Assembly: GCA_027298165.1 (NCBI GenBank)
Contig: JAPUGN010000228.1
Span: 1-11,040, forward strand
Length of the DNA: 11,040 nt
Reading direction: 5' to 3'
DNA from: Nitrospinota bacterium
Lineage (GTDB): Bacteria > Nitrospinota > Nitrospinia > Nitrospinales > Nitrospinaceae
In this document: positions 1 to 6,715 of the stretch, in pieces
Position numbering within the stretch: position 1 is the stretch's first letter
How the letters are laid out: every line of letters starts with the position of its first letter
Notes under the pieces: model-generated
What the model was told of the DNA's origin: nothing
Databases searched by the model: none
What the model saw: only the letters and a program-made list of their open reading frames with translations
Program-made: the position numbers and the translations under genes

Positions 1-869
1 TGTTTCTCGCTGCGGAGAATGACCCTGCCCTGCCAACCGTTGTCCGTTCCGATGTCGATCAGGTGTTGTTGATGATCGATCCGGAACTGGAGAACTATAC
101 CAGCTCGCGTTACCTCTCCGCTGTGGTGGGATGCATTAAGACTGGCGATCCGCTGGCAGTTGTTCTAGCGGCTACCAATCACGGCAAGGAGTTGGCGGCC
201 GGGCTGGCTGCCATGCTGGGATCCGGGCTCGCCACCGATTGTATCGGTCTTGACTATAATGAAGGAACCGGCATTAACGTGCAAAGACCGGTGTATGCTG
301 GCAAAGCCCTGGCCTCGGTCGAGTTTTCTGGACCCGATCCTGCCATTATTTCTCTTCGTCCCAACGTTTTTCGCTCCGATTCCGCTCCTTCTAAGAGTGA
401 GGCGATTATTATCGATTATTCCCCGGAATGGTCGGGTCAATCTCGCGTCCTTAATCTCAAGGAAATCGTCAAGGGCGGTGGCTCTTTGGACATTACCGAG
501 GCCCGAATCGTCGTCTCCGGAGGGTTGGGAATGCAGGGACCGGAAAATTTTCATCTAATAGAAGCCCTTGCGGGTGTATTGGGTGCCGCCGTGGGGGCCA
601 GCCGCCCGGTGGTGGACAGTGGCTGGCGGGAATACTCGAACCAAGTGGGCCAGACCGGACGCACCGTGGCTCCCGATTTGTATATTGCCTGTGGAATTTC
701 TGGCGCCGTTCAGCATCTTGCTGGTATGTCCTCCTCCAAATGTATTGTGGCAATCAATAAAGACCCGGAGGCCTCGATTTTTAATGTTGCCGATTATGGA
801 ATTGTCGGAGATGTCCTCACGATCCTTCCCATTCTGACCGAGGAGTTTAAAAAGGTCCTTCAGAGATAG
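1..869 (+). CDS. etfA: Electron transfer flavoprotein alpha subunit (5'-truncated)
   Basis: The gene runs in from the left edge: the frame is open from base 3, so the first in-frame GTG (63) is internal. 288 residues are visible. ETF-alpha subunits are usually about 310-330 residues, so roughly 20-40 are missing. ETF is a soluble FAD/AMP heterodimer that passes electrons from acyl-CoA and other dehydrogenases to a membrane quinone reductase or partner enzyme. The C-terminal FAD-binding domain is well seen: SRPVVDSGW, GQTGRTVAP, and the family signature with LYIACGISG then QH and IVAIN at 678-758. The conserved end ADYGIVGD is also intact. The beta subunit (etfB) would be expected just upstream, outside the window. 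The gap to rsmG is 41 nt, with no terminator that I can see. Identification is secure; the electron donor cannot be told from here. Confidence 0.96.
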   Translation, partial: FLAAENDPALPTVVRSDVDQVLLMIDPELENYTSSRYLSAVVGCIKTGDPLAVVLAATNHGKELAAGLAAMLGSGLATDCIGLDYNEGTGINVQRPVYAGKALASVEFSGPDPAIISLRPNVFRSDSAPSKSEAIIIDYSPEWSGQSRVLNLKEIVKGGGSLDITEARIVVSGGLGMQGPENFHLIEALAGVLGAAVGASRPVVDSGWREYSNQVGQTGRTVAPDLYIACGISGAVQHLAGMSSSKCIVAINKDPEASIFNVADYGIVGDVLTILPILTEEFKKVLQR

Positions 870-910
870 AATTTCTTTCCTTTTGTGTTCAAATTTTTTA
901 TAGTTTTGGA

Positions 911-1576
911 ATGAACTCGATCTCCAGCCAGAAAATTCTTGAGATTCTCAACGATTCCCGATTGGATCTAAGCAGATTTCAATTTTTAGATGAAACGATT
1001 GGGCGCTTTCAAAAATTTTTGGGGGTGCTGGACAAGTGGAACAGGAAAATTAATCTTGTCAGCGAGAAAGATGCCTCCCGGATTCTTGAAAAACACGTTT
1101 TCGATTCTCTGCAATACCTGCGCTGGCTGGAACCCTCCCACGAGACACTCGACATCGGCAGTGGTGCCGGTTTCCCTGGGCTTCCCGTCAAAATAATTCT
1201 TCCGCATATGGGTATCACCCTGCTGGACAGCCAGCGCAAGCGGTGTAATTTCTTGAGGGAGGTGGTTCGGGAATTGGATTTTGGTAAAATATCCGTTATG
1301 GAGGGTCGGGCCGAGCAGTTTTCCAGCCAGAAGAATTCCAAAGAACAGTTCCAGCGCGTTCTCTTACGAGGTTTTGGTCCCCTGGCCACCTGTCTGTCCA
1401 TAGGATTGCCATATTTGAAAGCAGGCGGTCAAATGATTTTAATGAAGGGACCCGAGGAGGTAGAAGATTTTAAAAAAAATAAACTCCACGACGCGCGTAT
1501 GGTTGAGACTCTGACCGTTTCAGGGTTTGATGGCAGGGATTCCCTGATGATGGTTATCGAAAAATGTTCCACGTGA
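911..1576 (+). CDS. rsmG: 16S rRNA (guanine-N7)-methyltransferase RsmG (GidB)
   Basis: 221 residues, close to the roughly 207-240 of the family. RsmG uses S-adenosylmethionine to methylate N7 of G527 (E. coli numbering) in the 16S rRNA 530 loop; its loss gives low-level streptomycin resistance. Visible landmarks are KWNRKINLV (42-50), HVFDSL (62-67) and the SAM-binding glycine loop DIGSGAGFPG (81-90). The acidic end of the next strand, LLDSQRKR (104-111), follows. The ATG at 911 has no convincing Shine-Dalgarno sequence; it was chosen because the protein length and the N-terminal helix fit the family. The stretch LLRGFG (151-156) replaces the more usual SRA-type motif. The last codons (Cys-Ser-Thr-stop) lie inside a parS-like site. 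Position before parA-parB is the classic origin-proximal order. Confidence 0.95.
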   Translation: MNSISSQKILEILNDSRLDLSRFQFLDETIGRFQKFLGVLDKWNRKINLVSEKDASRILEKHVFDSLQYLRWLEPSHETLDIGSGAGFPGLPVKIILPHMGITLLDSQRKRCNFLREVVRELDFGKISVMEGRAEQFSSQKNSKEQFQRVLLRGFGPLATCLSIGLPYLKAGGQMILMKGPEEVEDFKKNKLHDARMVETLTVSGFDGRDSLMMVIEKCST

Positions 1577-1580
1577 CACA
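1565..1580. promoter_or_regulatory. parS: parS-like site overlapping the rsmG stop codon
   Basis: TGTTCCACGTGACACA matches the widely conserved parS consensus TGTTNCACGTGAAACA at every position except one (C for A near the right end). It keeps the central CACGTG. It spans the last three sense codons and the TGA of rsmG. Its centre is exactly 90 bp from the centre of the perfect palindromic site at 1655-1670. ParB would load here as a CTP-dependent clamp. The near-consensus match next to parAB makes chance unlikely, but binding is inferred. Confidence 0.8.
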
Positions 1581-1642
1581 TTTTAATTTTCTGCCGGGCC
1601 CCCCAGACCATTTGTGTCCAACTGATTTCTTAGGCATTTTCG

Positions 1643-1648
1643 TATAAT
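1643..1648 (+). promoter_or_regulatory. Candidate parAB promoter, -10 element
   Basis: A perfect TATAAT sits 106 nt upstream of the parA ATG. No good -35 hexamer is found at 16-18 nt spacing (position 1620 reads AACTGA), so the call rests mainly on the -10. Transcription would start about 1655, inside the parS palindrome. ParB bound at parS could therefore affect parAB expression; this is inference. Confidence 0.45.
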
Positions 1649-1654
1649 GCCAAT

Positions 1655-1670
1655 TGTTCCACGTGGAACA
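1655..1670. promoter_or_regulatory. parS: parS centromere site, perfect palindrome
   Basis: TGTTCCACGTGGAACA is a perfect 16-bp palindrome of the type used as chromosomal parS (the Pseudomonas form is nearly the same). The symmetry extends without a mismatch to 26 bp (1650-1675), and with one mismatched pair to 36 bp (1645-1680). The extended dyad starts within the TATAAT hexamer. It lies 84 nt before the parA start. ParB, encoded at 2561-3424, is the expected ligand through its central helix-turn-helix. Spreading from this nucleation site would build the partition complex. Confidence 0.93.
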
Positions 1671-1754
1671 ATTGGAATTAGACTAGAAATAGGTATTGTT
1701 CAGCCGGAAATCCTGTGTTAATTTGTGGGTCATTGCCATCCTCGAGGGTATTTC

Positions 1755-2564
1755 ATGCCTAAGATCATCTGTGTGGCCAATCAAAAGGGCGGCGTTGGAA
1801 AAACCACCACCGCGATTAATTTGTCGGCCTGCATCGCCCTCTCCGGCAAGAAAGTTTTATTGGTCGATGTCGACCCGCAGAGCAATGCCACGGCTGGCTT
1901 GGGATTATTTTTAAATGATTCCCAGATGGGTATTTACGATCTGCTCACCGGCAATGCGGATATGGAGCAGGTCACACATCCCACCGCTATTGATAATCTT
2001 TTCGTCATTCCATCCACGGTGGACCTGGCAGGGGCAGAGATTGAACTGGTCAACCAGGAGCATCGGGAGACCCGGCTGAAAGCCGCTCTGAGTCAACTTG
2101 ACCCACGCTATGAGTTTGTAATTATTGACTGTCCGCCTTCTTTGGGACTCCTGACCCTGAACGCTCTAACGGCAAGCCATTCTGTCCTTATTCCCACTCA
2201 GGCTGAGTATTATTCCATGCAGGGGCTGGGCCGCTTTATCCAGACCATCAAAATGATCAAAGGTTCCCTTAACAAGGAATTGAGGATTGAGGGCATCCTG
2301 CTGACCATGTTTGACGGTCGTACCAGCCTGGCGCATCAAGTGCGGGAACAGATTAGAAAGTATTTCAAGAACTCTCTTTTAGATACCATCATCCCTCGAA
2401 ATATCCGGTTGAGCGAGGCCCCCAGCCATGGCAAGCCCATCTTCCTGTACGACAACCGCTCCAAAGGGGCCGACGCTTATATCGAGTTGGCCCGCGAGAT
2501 CATCGCGCGTTCCAAAAAAATCGCGGCAACATCAACCCTGGAAACCAGTGAGACCGCATCGTGA
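1755..2564 (+). CDS. parA: Chromosome partitioning ATPase ParA (Soj)
   Basis: 269 residues, typical for chromosomal ParA/Soj (about 250-270). The ATP-dimerised protein binds DNA non-specifically and is released when ParB stimulates hydrolysis, which moves origins apart. The deviant Walker A box KGGVGKTT is at residues 11-18 with the signature lysine K11. VDVDPQSNAT follows as switch I, and VIIDCPPSLG is the Walker B/switch II region. The C-terminal part keeps IPRNIRLSEAPSHGKP, a hallmark of Soj proteins. I chose the ATG at 1755 because GAGGG lies 6 nt before it and the protein then opens MPKIICVANQKGG as in relatives; an upstream in-frame GTG at 1725 would add ten unlikely residues. It overlaps parB by 4 nt (GTGA), implying translational coupling. 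Confidence 0.97.
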   Translation: MPKIICVANQKGGVGKTTTAINLSACIALSGKKVLLVDVDPQSNATAGLGLFLNDSQMGIYDLLTGNADMEQVTHPTAIDNLFVIPSTVDLAGAEIELVNQEHRETRLKAALSQLDPRYEFVIIDCPPSLGLLTLNALTASHSVLIPTQAEYYSMQGLGRFIQTIKMIKGSLNKELRIEGILLTMFDGRTSLAHQVREQIRKYFKNSLLDTIIPRNIRLSEAPSHGKPIFLYDNRSKGADAYIELAREIIARSKKIAATSTLETSETAS

Positions 2565-3424
2565 ATAGAAAAGCTCTAGGCAAAGGCATTAACGCTCTTA
2601 TCCCGGATTTTGAAATGGGGGATTCCCCGGATTCCGCCAAAGCCGGTATGGTCGAACTATTGATCGATGAAATATCACCGGGTAAAGCCCAGCCGAGAAA
2701 AGATTTCAACGACGAAAAGTTGCAGGAATTGGAACACTCCATCCGGGAAAACGGGGTGATCCAGCCCATCGTAGTGCAAAAGGTGGAAACCGGCTATGAA
2801 ATCATCTGTGGCGAGCGGCGCTGGCGGGCCAGCAAAAAGGCCGGCTTCAAAAAAATCCCCGTGGTTATCCGGGAAGCCAGCAATACCGAGTCCCTGCAGT
2901 TGGCGCTGATTGAAAACATCCACCGCCAGGACCTGAATCCGATAGAAGAAGCGGGAGCCTATAAACGGTTATCGCATGAATTCGGGTTGACCCAGGACAC
3001 CATCGCCAAGCAGGTGGGAAAGAACCGGGCAACCATTGCCAATTACCTGCGCCTTCTAAATTTGTCGCGGGGATTTCAAGAGGATTTGATCAGCGGACGT
3101 TTGACCATGGGGCATGCCCGGGCCATGTTGGCGCTTAAAACCGAGCCGGAGATGGAGGAGGCGCGGCGGAAAGTCCTAGCCGGCAACATGAACGTCAGGC
3201 AGCTGGAATTCTACATTCAAAAGATAAAATCCGGTGAAACCGGACTCCGGCCGAAACCTAATATTGCCCAGAAAGACATTTTTTTAAAAAACCTGGAAAG
3301 GGAACTGCAGCGCCATCTGGGTACCAAGGTGACTATCACCCCCGCTAAAAAAGGTGGTAAACTCATTGTTTTATATTATACTAATGACGACCTGAATCGA
3401 ATTCGTGATTTGATATTGAATTAA
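2561..3424 (+). CDS. parB: Chromosome partitioning protein ParB (Spo0J), CTP-dependent clamp
   Basis: 287 residues, normal for chromosomal ParB. Domain order is standard. The N-terminal basic segment KALGKGINALIP (4-15) is the ParA-stimulating peptide. The ParB/Srx-like CTPase domain runs about 32-125, with the arginine patch GERRWRA (84-90) and ENIHRQDLNPIEEA (118-131). A helix-turn-helix at about 143-166 (LTQDTIAKQVGKNRATIANY) recognises parS. The C-terminal dimerisation domain starts near 240. Start is the GTG at 2561, overlapping the parA stop; the N-terminal ParA-contact motif appears at the expected place, which supports it. All CTP-contact motifs look intact, so a working switch is expected. 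Two parS sites lie about 0.9-1 kb upstream. A bactofilin gene follows 66 nt downstream, probably in the same transcript. Confidence 0.97.
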   Translation: MNRKALGKGINALIPDFEMGDSPDSAKAGMVELLIDEISPGKAQPRKDFNDEKLQELEHSIRENGVIQPIVVQKVETGYEIICGERRWRASKKAGFKKIPVVIREASNTESLQLALIENIHRQDLNPIEEAGAYKRLSHEFGLTQDTIAKQVGKNRATIANYLRLLNLSRGFQEDLISGRLTMGHARAMLALKTEPEMEEARRKVLAGNMNVRQLEFYIQKIKSGETGLRPKPNIAQKDIFLKNLERELQRHLGTKVTITPAKKGGKLIVLYYTNDDLNRIRDLILN

Positions 3425-3490
3425 CTACTGGAGTTAATCCAAGCCTTGTTATTTTCCAACCTAAATAAACGCTCGCCGAGGGGGGAAGAC

Positions 3491-3895
3491 ATGTCCGCAA
3501 AAGATCAAGTTGAAAACATCAAAGACATTAAGGCCTATTTAGGCGAAGACACTATTTTCAGTGGAACGCTGACGTTTAACGGCGTGGTACGTATCGACGG
3601 CCGCATGGACGGTGAGGTGCACACTGATGACACATTGATCATCGGAGAAAAAGGCACCTTGGAAGCCGATATCACGGCGGGAACCGTGATTTGCCGCGGA
3701 AAAGTCAAAGGCTCCATCAAAGCCTCGAAACGCATCGAAATTCACGCCAGCAGCGAAGTGGTCGGCAGCATTTCCGCACCTTCTCTCCTGGTGGAAACCG
3801 GTGCGTTGTTCGACGGCACCTGTGACATGACCGGCAACGAAGCCAAGATCATCAAACTGGTTAAAAACGAAGAAGCAGAATCGGCCACTTCCTAG
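3491..3895 (+). CDS. Bactofilin (short form)
   Basis: 134 residues. Bactofilins polymerise without nucleotide into cytoplasmic filaments built from a right-handed beta-helix, and act as scaffolds for morphogenesis, polar localisation or chromosome arrangement. The core spans about residues 16-115, with the regular glycine and hydrophobic rungs (TLTFNGVVRIDGRMDGEV, LIIGEKG, VICRGKVKG, APSLLVETGALFDGTCDM). The tail (116-134) is charged and probably disordered. The ATG at 3491 is preceded by a strong purine-rich ribosome site (about 3478-3488); an upstream in-frame start at 3446 would add 15 residues without a good site. Its place directly behind parAB suggests a role linked to origin or ParB positioning. 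In Myxococcus xanthus, bactofilins are known to help place the ParABS machinery. A strong terminator follows, so it appears to close the par transcript. Confidence 0.92.
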   Translation: MSAKDQVENIKDIKAYLGEDTIFSGTLTFNGVVRIDGRMDGEVHTDDTLIIGEKGTLEADITAGTVICRGKVKGSIKASKRIEIHASSEVVGSISAPSLLVETGALFDGTCDMTGNEAKIIKLVKNEEAESATS

Positions 3896-3915
3896 TCAAC
3901 GCATTCATGAATCCG

Positions 3916-3949
3916 GGCCGGCGGAACCTACCCTCCGCCGGCCGGTTTT
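3916..3949 (+). terminator. Intrinsic terminator after the parAB-bactofilin unit
   Basis: A perfect 10-bp stem (GGCCGGCGGA at 3916-3925 with TCCGCCGGCC at 3934-3943) closes an 8-nt loop and is followed by GG then TTTT. The U-tract is short, but the stem is very GC-rich and lies 20 nt past the bactofilin stop. It is followed by a separate promoter for rsmI, which makes it a natural boundary between two transcripts. Confidence 0.8.
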
Positions 3950-3999
3950 ATCTACCTGCCCTCCCGCGGTCCATAAAAACCTTTTATTCCAAATAGTTA

Positions 4000-4028
4000 T
4001 TGAGATTTTAACGGGCCCCCTTTACAAT
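4000..4028 (+). promoter_or_regulatory. sigma70-type promoter for the rsmI operon
   Basis: TTGAGA (4000-4005) and TACAAT (4023-4028) each match the consensus in five of six positions, and the spacing is the ideal 17 nt. Predicted transcription start is about 4035, only about 2 nt before the rsmI ATG at 4037. It probably drives rsmI, the orphan ParA-like gene, the second bactofilin and the L,D-transpeptidase. Confidence 0.7.
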
Positions 4029-4036
4029 ATTTATGT

Positions 4037-4744
4037 ATGTCACATGAAGGAAAGGGTTGTTTGTATGTGGTGAGTACTCCCATTGGAAATCTGGGAGACA
4101 TCACTTACCGGTCTGTGGAAATGTTGCGTCAGGTGGCGCTGGTCGCGGCGGAGGATACGCGTCGTACCCGAATTCTCCTGAACCACTACCAGATCACTGT
4201 ACCGCTTTCCAGTTACAACAGTTATAACCAAACCCGAAAGGGTCCTGAATTCATAAAAAAAATAAACCAGGGGGCGGACCTGGCTCTGGTTTCGGATGCC
4301 GGCACACCAGGCGTTTCCGATCCTTTGTACCATCTGGTGCAGTTGGCGCTGGATGAAGAAATCCAGGTGATCGCCCTGCCCGGCGCATCGGCGGTGCTGT
4401 CGGCGTTGACGGTGTCGGGGTTGCCTATGGACCGCTTTCGGTTTGAAGGTTTTTTGCCCCGTAAAAAAAGACGTAAAAAAACAATTGCTGCGCTGGCGGA
4501 ACAATCCGAAACGGTGGTATTGTTCGAGTCACCCCAGCGCATCGACAAAACCTTGAACGAACTCAGAGAAGCGTGCGGCAACCGTCCCGCCGCACTGACC
4601 CGTGAATTGACCAAAATGCACGAAGAGGTTTTGCGCGGCGGATTGGACGAATTGTGCCGGGTCAGCGAGGGACGCCAATGGAAGGGGGAAATAACTCTAG
4701 TCCTTTCGGGCAACCCTAAAACAAAGACGAACAAGGAGACTTGA
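4037..4744 (+). CDS. rsmI: 16S rRNA (cytidine-1402-2'-O)-methyltransferase RsmI
   Basis: 235 residues. RsmI 2'-O-methylates C1402 of 16S rRNA with SAM, acting with RsmH near the P site. Family motifs are in order: TPIGNLGDIT (14-23), AAEDTRRTRILLNHY (37-51), SDAGTPGVSD (86-95), the PGASA loop (115-119), EGFLPRKK (137-144), LTRELTKMHEE (187-197) and KGEITLVLSG (216-225). It is about 50 residues shorter than E. coli RsmI (286): the chain stops right after the catalytic methylase fold, without the usual C-terminal extension. The start is uncertain. ATG 4037 would make an almost leaderless message from the predicted promoter. An in-frame TTG at 4061 has AAGGA 9 nt upstream and would begin MYVVSTPIGN. 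The stop overlaps the next ATG by one base (TGATG). Confidence 0.94.
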   Translation: MSHEGKGCLYVVSTPIGNLGDITYRSVEMLRQVALVAAEDTRRTRILLNHYQITVPLSSYNSYNQTRKGPEFIKKINQGADLALVSDAGTPGVSDPLYHLVQLALDEEIQVIALPGASAVLSALTVSGLPMDRFRFEGFLPRKKRRKKTIAALAEQSETVVLFESPQRIDKTLNELREACGNRPAALTRELTKMHEEVLRGGLDELCRVSEGRQWKGEITLVLSGNPKTKTNKET

Positions 4745-6063
4745 TGTCGATCATTTCGGTGGTGGGTCCCAAAGGCGGGATCGGCAAAACCACGTTATCC
4801 ATCAACACCACAGCGGCGCTCACCCGGGCTTTGGGTTCCGGACAGGATCTCAACCGCATCTGTCTGGTCGATCTGGACCTGCGCCTGCCGACCATCACCA
4901 GCCTGCTGGACAGTCATCCCACCAAGACGTTTTACGATTTGTTCGAATGTCTGGGCAAAAAAGTTTATCAGGTGGATTTTCTCCGCACCGTTTTCCAGAC
5001 GGTCACTTGGTTTGAGTCCTACATTGACGGCGACATTTCCGCCAGCCACGACAAGCTGGTCGACGCCTTCAACCATTACAAGTCCATGAACATCGGTTTA
5101 TTCCTGTCCTCGGAATTCAAATTCGGCAACGCCATTGAGGAAATGCTGATCCAACGCAGCGAGATCAAGACCCTGTCCCAAATCAAAGCATTGCGACCGG
5201 CCATCAGAAAAATTGACCTTAAGGAATACCGCCGACTGTTGGAGAAGATGGACGAAACTTCCAGTCCGGTGATGGAAGAGTATATCAATTACATAGAGGA
5301 ATATGGATTTTCGATCATCGGCGGGGAGGTGCCCATACTTGGCAAACGAGCGCACCGCAAGCGGATCAACGAGCCGGAGTTTCTCCTGCGCTTTCTCGAG
5401 TTTCTGGACGGCGTGTTCCAGAAATTTGAATACGTCATTGTGGATACTCCCGCAGGCGGGGTCAACCACATGTCATCGCTGATGAACGTAATCGACCAGG
5501 TGCTGTTCGTGTTCGATTTGAGCAACACCATCGCGATCAACGGCAGTATCGACGCGCTGCATTCCTTCATCGATTACTACGAGGAATTCCAGACCGACTA
5601 TGCGAAGGGGCAACTCACGGGGCTCGACCGAGCGCACGTCAACCGCATCATCGCGCAAAAAGGGAAGGGCGATCTGTACCAGGCCATCAAAAGCAAAAAA
5701 CTGAGCATTGTGTTCAACCGTTGCCAGAACAATCAGGAAATCGAAAACGCGTTGAAAATGATGCGGGATTACCTCGAGACGCTGGACAAATTTCACCAAT
5801 ACAAATCCCGCATCCATATTGTCGGGATGGTGCCACAGCATAAAGTCATCAACATCACCAACAACAAAAAATCACTGTTCTATAATATGGACATTGCCCT
5901 GAGCGACCGCATGGACCTGATCGCCAAGAGCATCCTGTCGGACAACGCCATTTGCCCCACGTTGGCGGATAGCGACAAAACCATAATCAGTTTTTTGAAC
6001 AAATTTAAAAAACCCCAGTTGCTCGACCGCCTGACCAAGAAGGCCGCCAGCAGCGCCCACTGA
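4744..6063 (+). CDS. Orphan ParA/MinD-family ATPase with a large internal insertion
   Basis: 439 residues, against about 260-300 for ordinary ParA or MinD. The deviant Walker A box GPKGGIGKTT (8-17) keeps the signature lysine K10. VDLDLRLP (42-49) is switch I, and VIVDTPAGG (231-239) is Walker B/switch II. FNRCQNN (324-330) and IVGMVPQHKVI (359-369) match the base-contact and C-terminal strands of MinD/FleN types. Switch I and Walker B are about 185 residues apart instead of about 70, so about 115 residues (roughly 60-220, mostly helical and charged) are inserted. No amphipathic membrane-targeting helix is obvious at the end (TKKAASSAH). I chose ATG 4744, with AAGGAG 5 nt upstream, over TTG 4741. 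No parB-like partner is adjacent; a bactofilin follows after 7 nt. Likely a spatial regulator of the bactofilin/transpeptidase pair, by context only. Confidence 0.88.
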   Translation: MSIISVVGPKGGIGKTTLSINTTAALTRALGSGQDLNRICLVDLDLRLPTITSLLDSHPTKTFYDLFECLGKKVYQVDFLRTVFQTVTWFESYIDGDISASHDKLVDAFNHYKSMNIGLFLSSEFKFGNAIEEMLIQRSEIKTLSQIKALRPAIRKIDLKEYRRLLEKMDETSSPVMEEYINYIEEYGFSIIGGEVPILGKRAHRKRINEPEFLLRFLEFLDGVFQKFEYVIVDTPAGGVNHMSSLMNVIDQVLFVFDLSNTIAINGSIDALHSFIDYYEEFQTDYAKGQLTGLDRAHVNRIIAQKGKGDLYQAIKSKKLSIVFNRCQNNQEIENALKMMRDYLETLDKFHQYKSRIHIVGMVPQHKVINITNNKKSLFYNMDIALSDRMDLIAKSILSDNAICPTLADSDKTIISFLNKFKKPQLLDRLTKKAASSAH

Positions 6064-6070
6064 CCGGATT

Positions 6071-6649
6071 ATGGAAACGATCAAACTCAAGGTGCTCACG
6101 CAGGCACAATACCAGTTTCTGGTATCGAAAGATTCCAATGGCTATTACGACAATCGCACCCGCGAGCAACTCTACAGCCTGATCGAGAAGTTGAGGGACC
6201 AAAAAAAATACCGCACCCGGGAAGAGTCCCGCCTGTACAAAAATTTCCAGGAGGCTCAGTTCGGCATCCTGTTACCCGGCAACCGCAAAACCAACGGCCC
6301 CCTGAAATTCAAGGTATCCCTGTGCATCAACGGGGAACACGTTGGGGACGTGACCACCGGCGGCATGCTGATCATCAGCGATCAAGGCAGTGTGCGAGGC
6401 AACGTAATCGCCGAGGAAATCATCTGCAAGGGCCAAATTACCGGAAACGTCTCGGCCAGACGGAAGCTTACCCTTTATTCCAGCGGAACGCTGGCGGGTG
6501 ATCTGGTGGCGCCCGCGGTGCACATTGCTCCCGGAGCCCTGTTTAAAGGAAAATGCAAACTGGGAATTCCGCAACCCCATGCCGTGGAGATACCGCAGGA
6601 ACGGGTGCCCATTAAAAATCGGATCGGTCAATTGTTCAAGGTCGGATAG
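6071..6649 (+). CDS. Bactofilin with an N-terminal module shared with the downstream L,D-transpeptidase
   Basis: 192 residues in two parts. Residues about 80-163 are a bactofilin beta-helix (INGEHVGDVTTGG, LIISDQG, IICKGQITGNV, APAVHIAPGALFKGKCKL); over 73 aligned residues about a third are identical to the bactofilin at 3491-3895. Residues 9-64 form a separate, probably helical module not found in the short bactofilin. It aligns without gaps with residues 9-64 of the L,D-transpeptidase encoded next, 24 of 56 identical. Shared landmarks are LT (9-10), KD (20-21), YD (26-27), RTRE (29-32), IEKL (38-41) and F-x-E-A-x-F (59-64). There is no signal peptide or membrane segment, so it is cytoplasmic and probably polymerises. 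It starts 7 nt after the ATPase gene with only a weak ribosome site (CCGGA), suggesting translational coupling. The basic-rich tail (178-192) could touch membrane or nucleic acid. Confidence 0.9.
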   Translation: METIKLKVLTQAQYQFLVSKDSNGYYDNRTREQLYSLIEKLRDQKKYRTREESRLYKNFQEAQFGILLPGNRKTNGPLKFKVSLCINGEHVGDVTTGGMLIISDQGSVRGNVIAEEIICKGQITGNVSARRKLTLYSSGTLAGDLVAPAVHIAPGALFKGKCKLGIPQPHAVEIPQERVPIKNRIGQLFKVG

Positions 6650-6683
6650 GTTTCCGGCCGCCCTTTCGGCCGATACGGAAGGA

Positions 6684-6705
6684 GTCTCCGCAAAACCGCG
6701 GAGAC
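6684..6705 (+). promoter_or_regulatory. mRNA hairpin in front of the L,D-transpeptidase start
   Basis: GTCTCCGC (6684-6691) and GCGGAGAC (6698-6705) form a perfect 8-bp stem with a 6-nt loop, ending 10 nt before the ATG at 6716. The right arm contains a GGAG (6700-6703) usable as a Shine-Dalgarno sequence, so folding would hide it. A second site AAGGAG (6679-6684) abuts the left arm and would be brought close to the start when the stem forms. No T-run follows, so it is not a classical terminator. A smaller 6-bp hairpin lies just upstream (6655-6672). Confidence 0.5.
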
Positions 6706-6715
6706 AGAGTTTGTT

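Noticed and set aside
165..558. Open frames on both strands inside etfA (129 and 102 codons)
   Set aside because: They overlap the conserved ETF-alpha frame and encode no recognisable protein.
3420..3438. A 7-bp inverted repeat (ATTAACT/AGTTAAT) overlapping the parB stop codon
   Set aside because: It is AT-rich and short, with no T-run after it, so it is neither a good terminator nor a recognisable operator; chance is likely.
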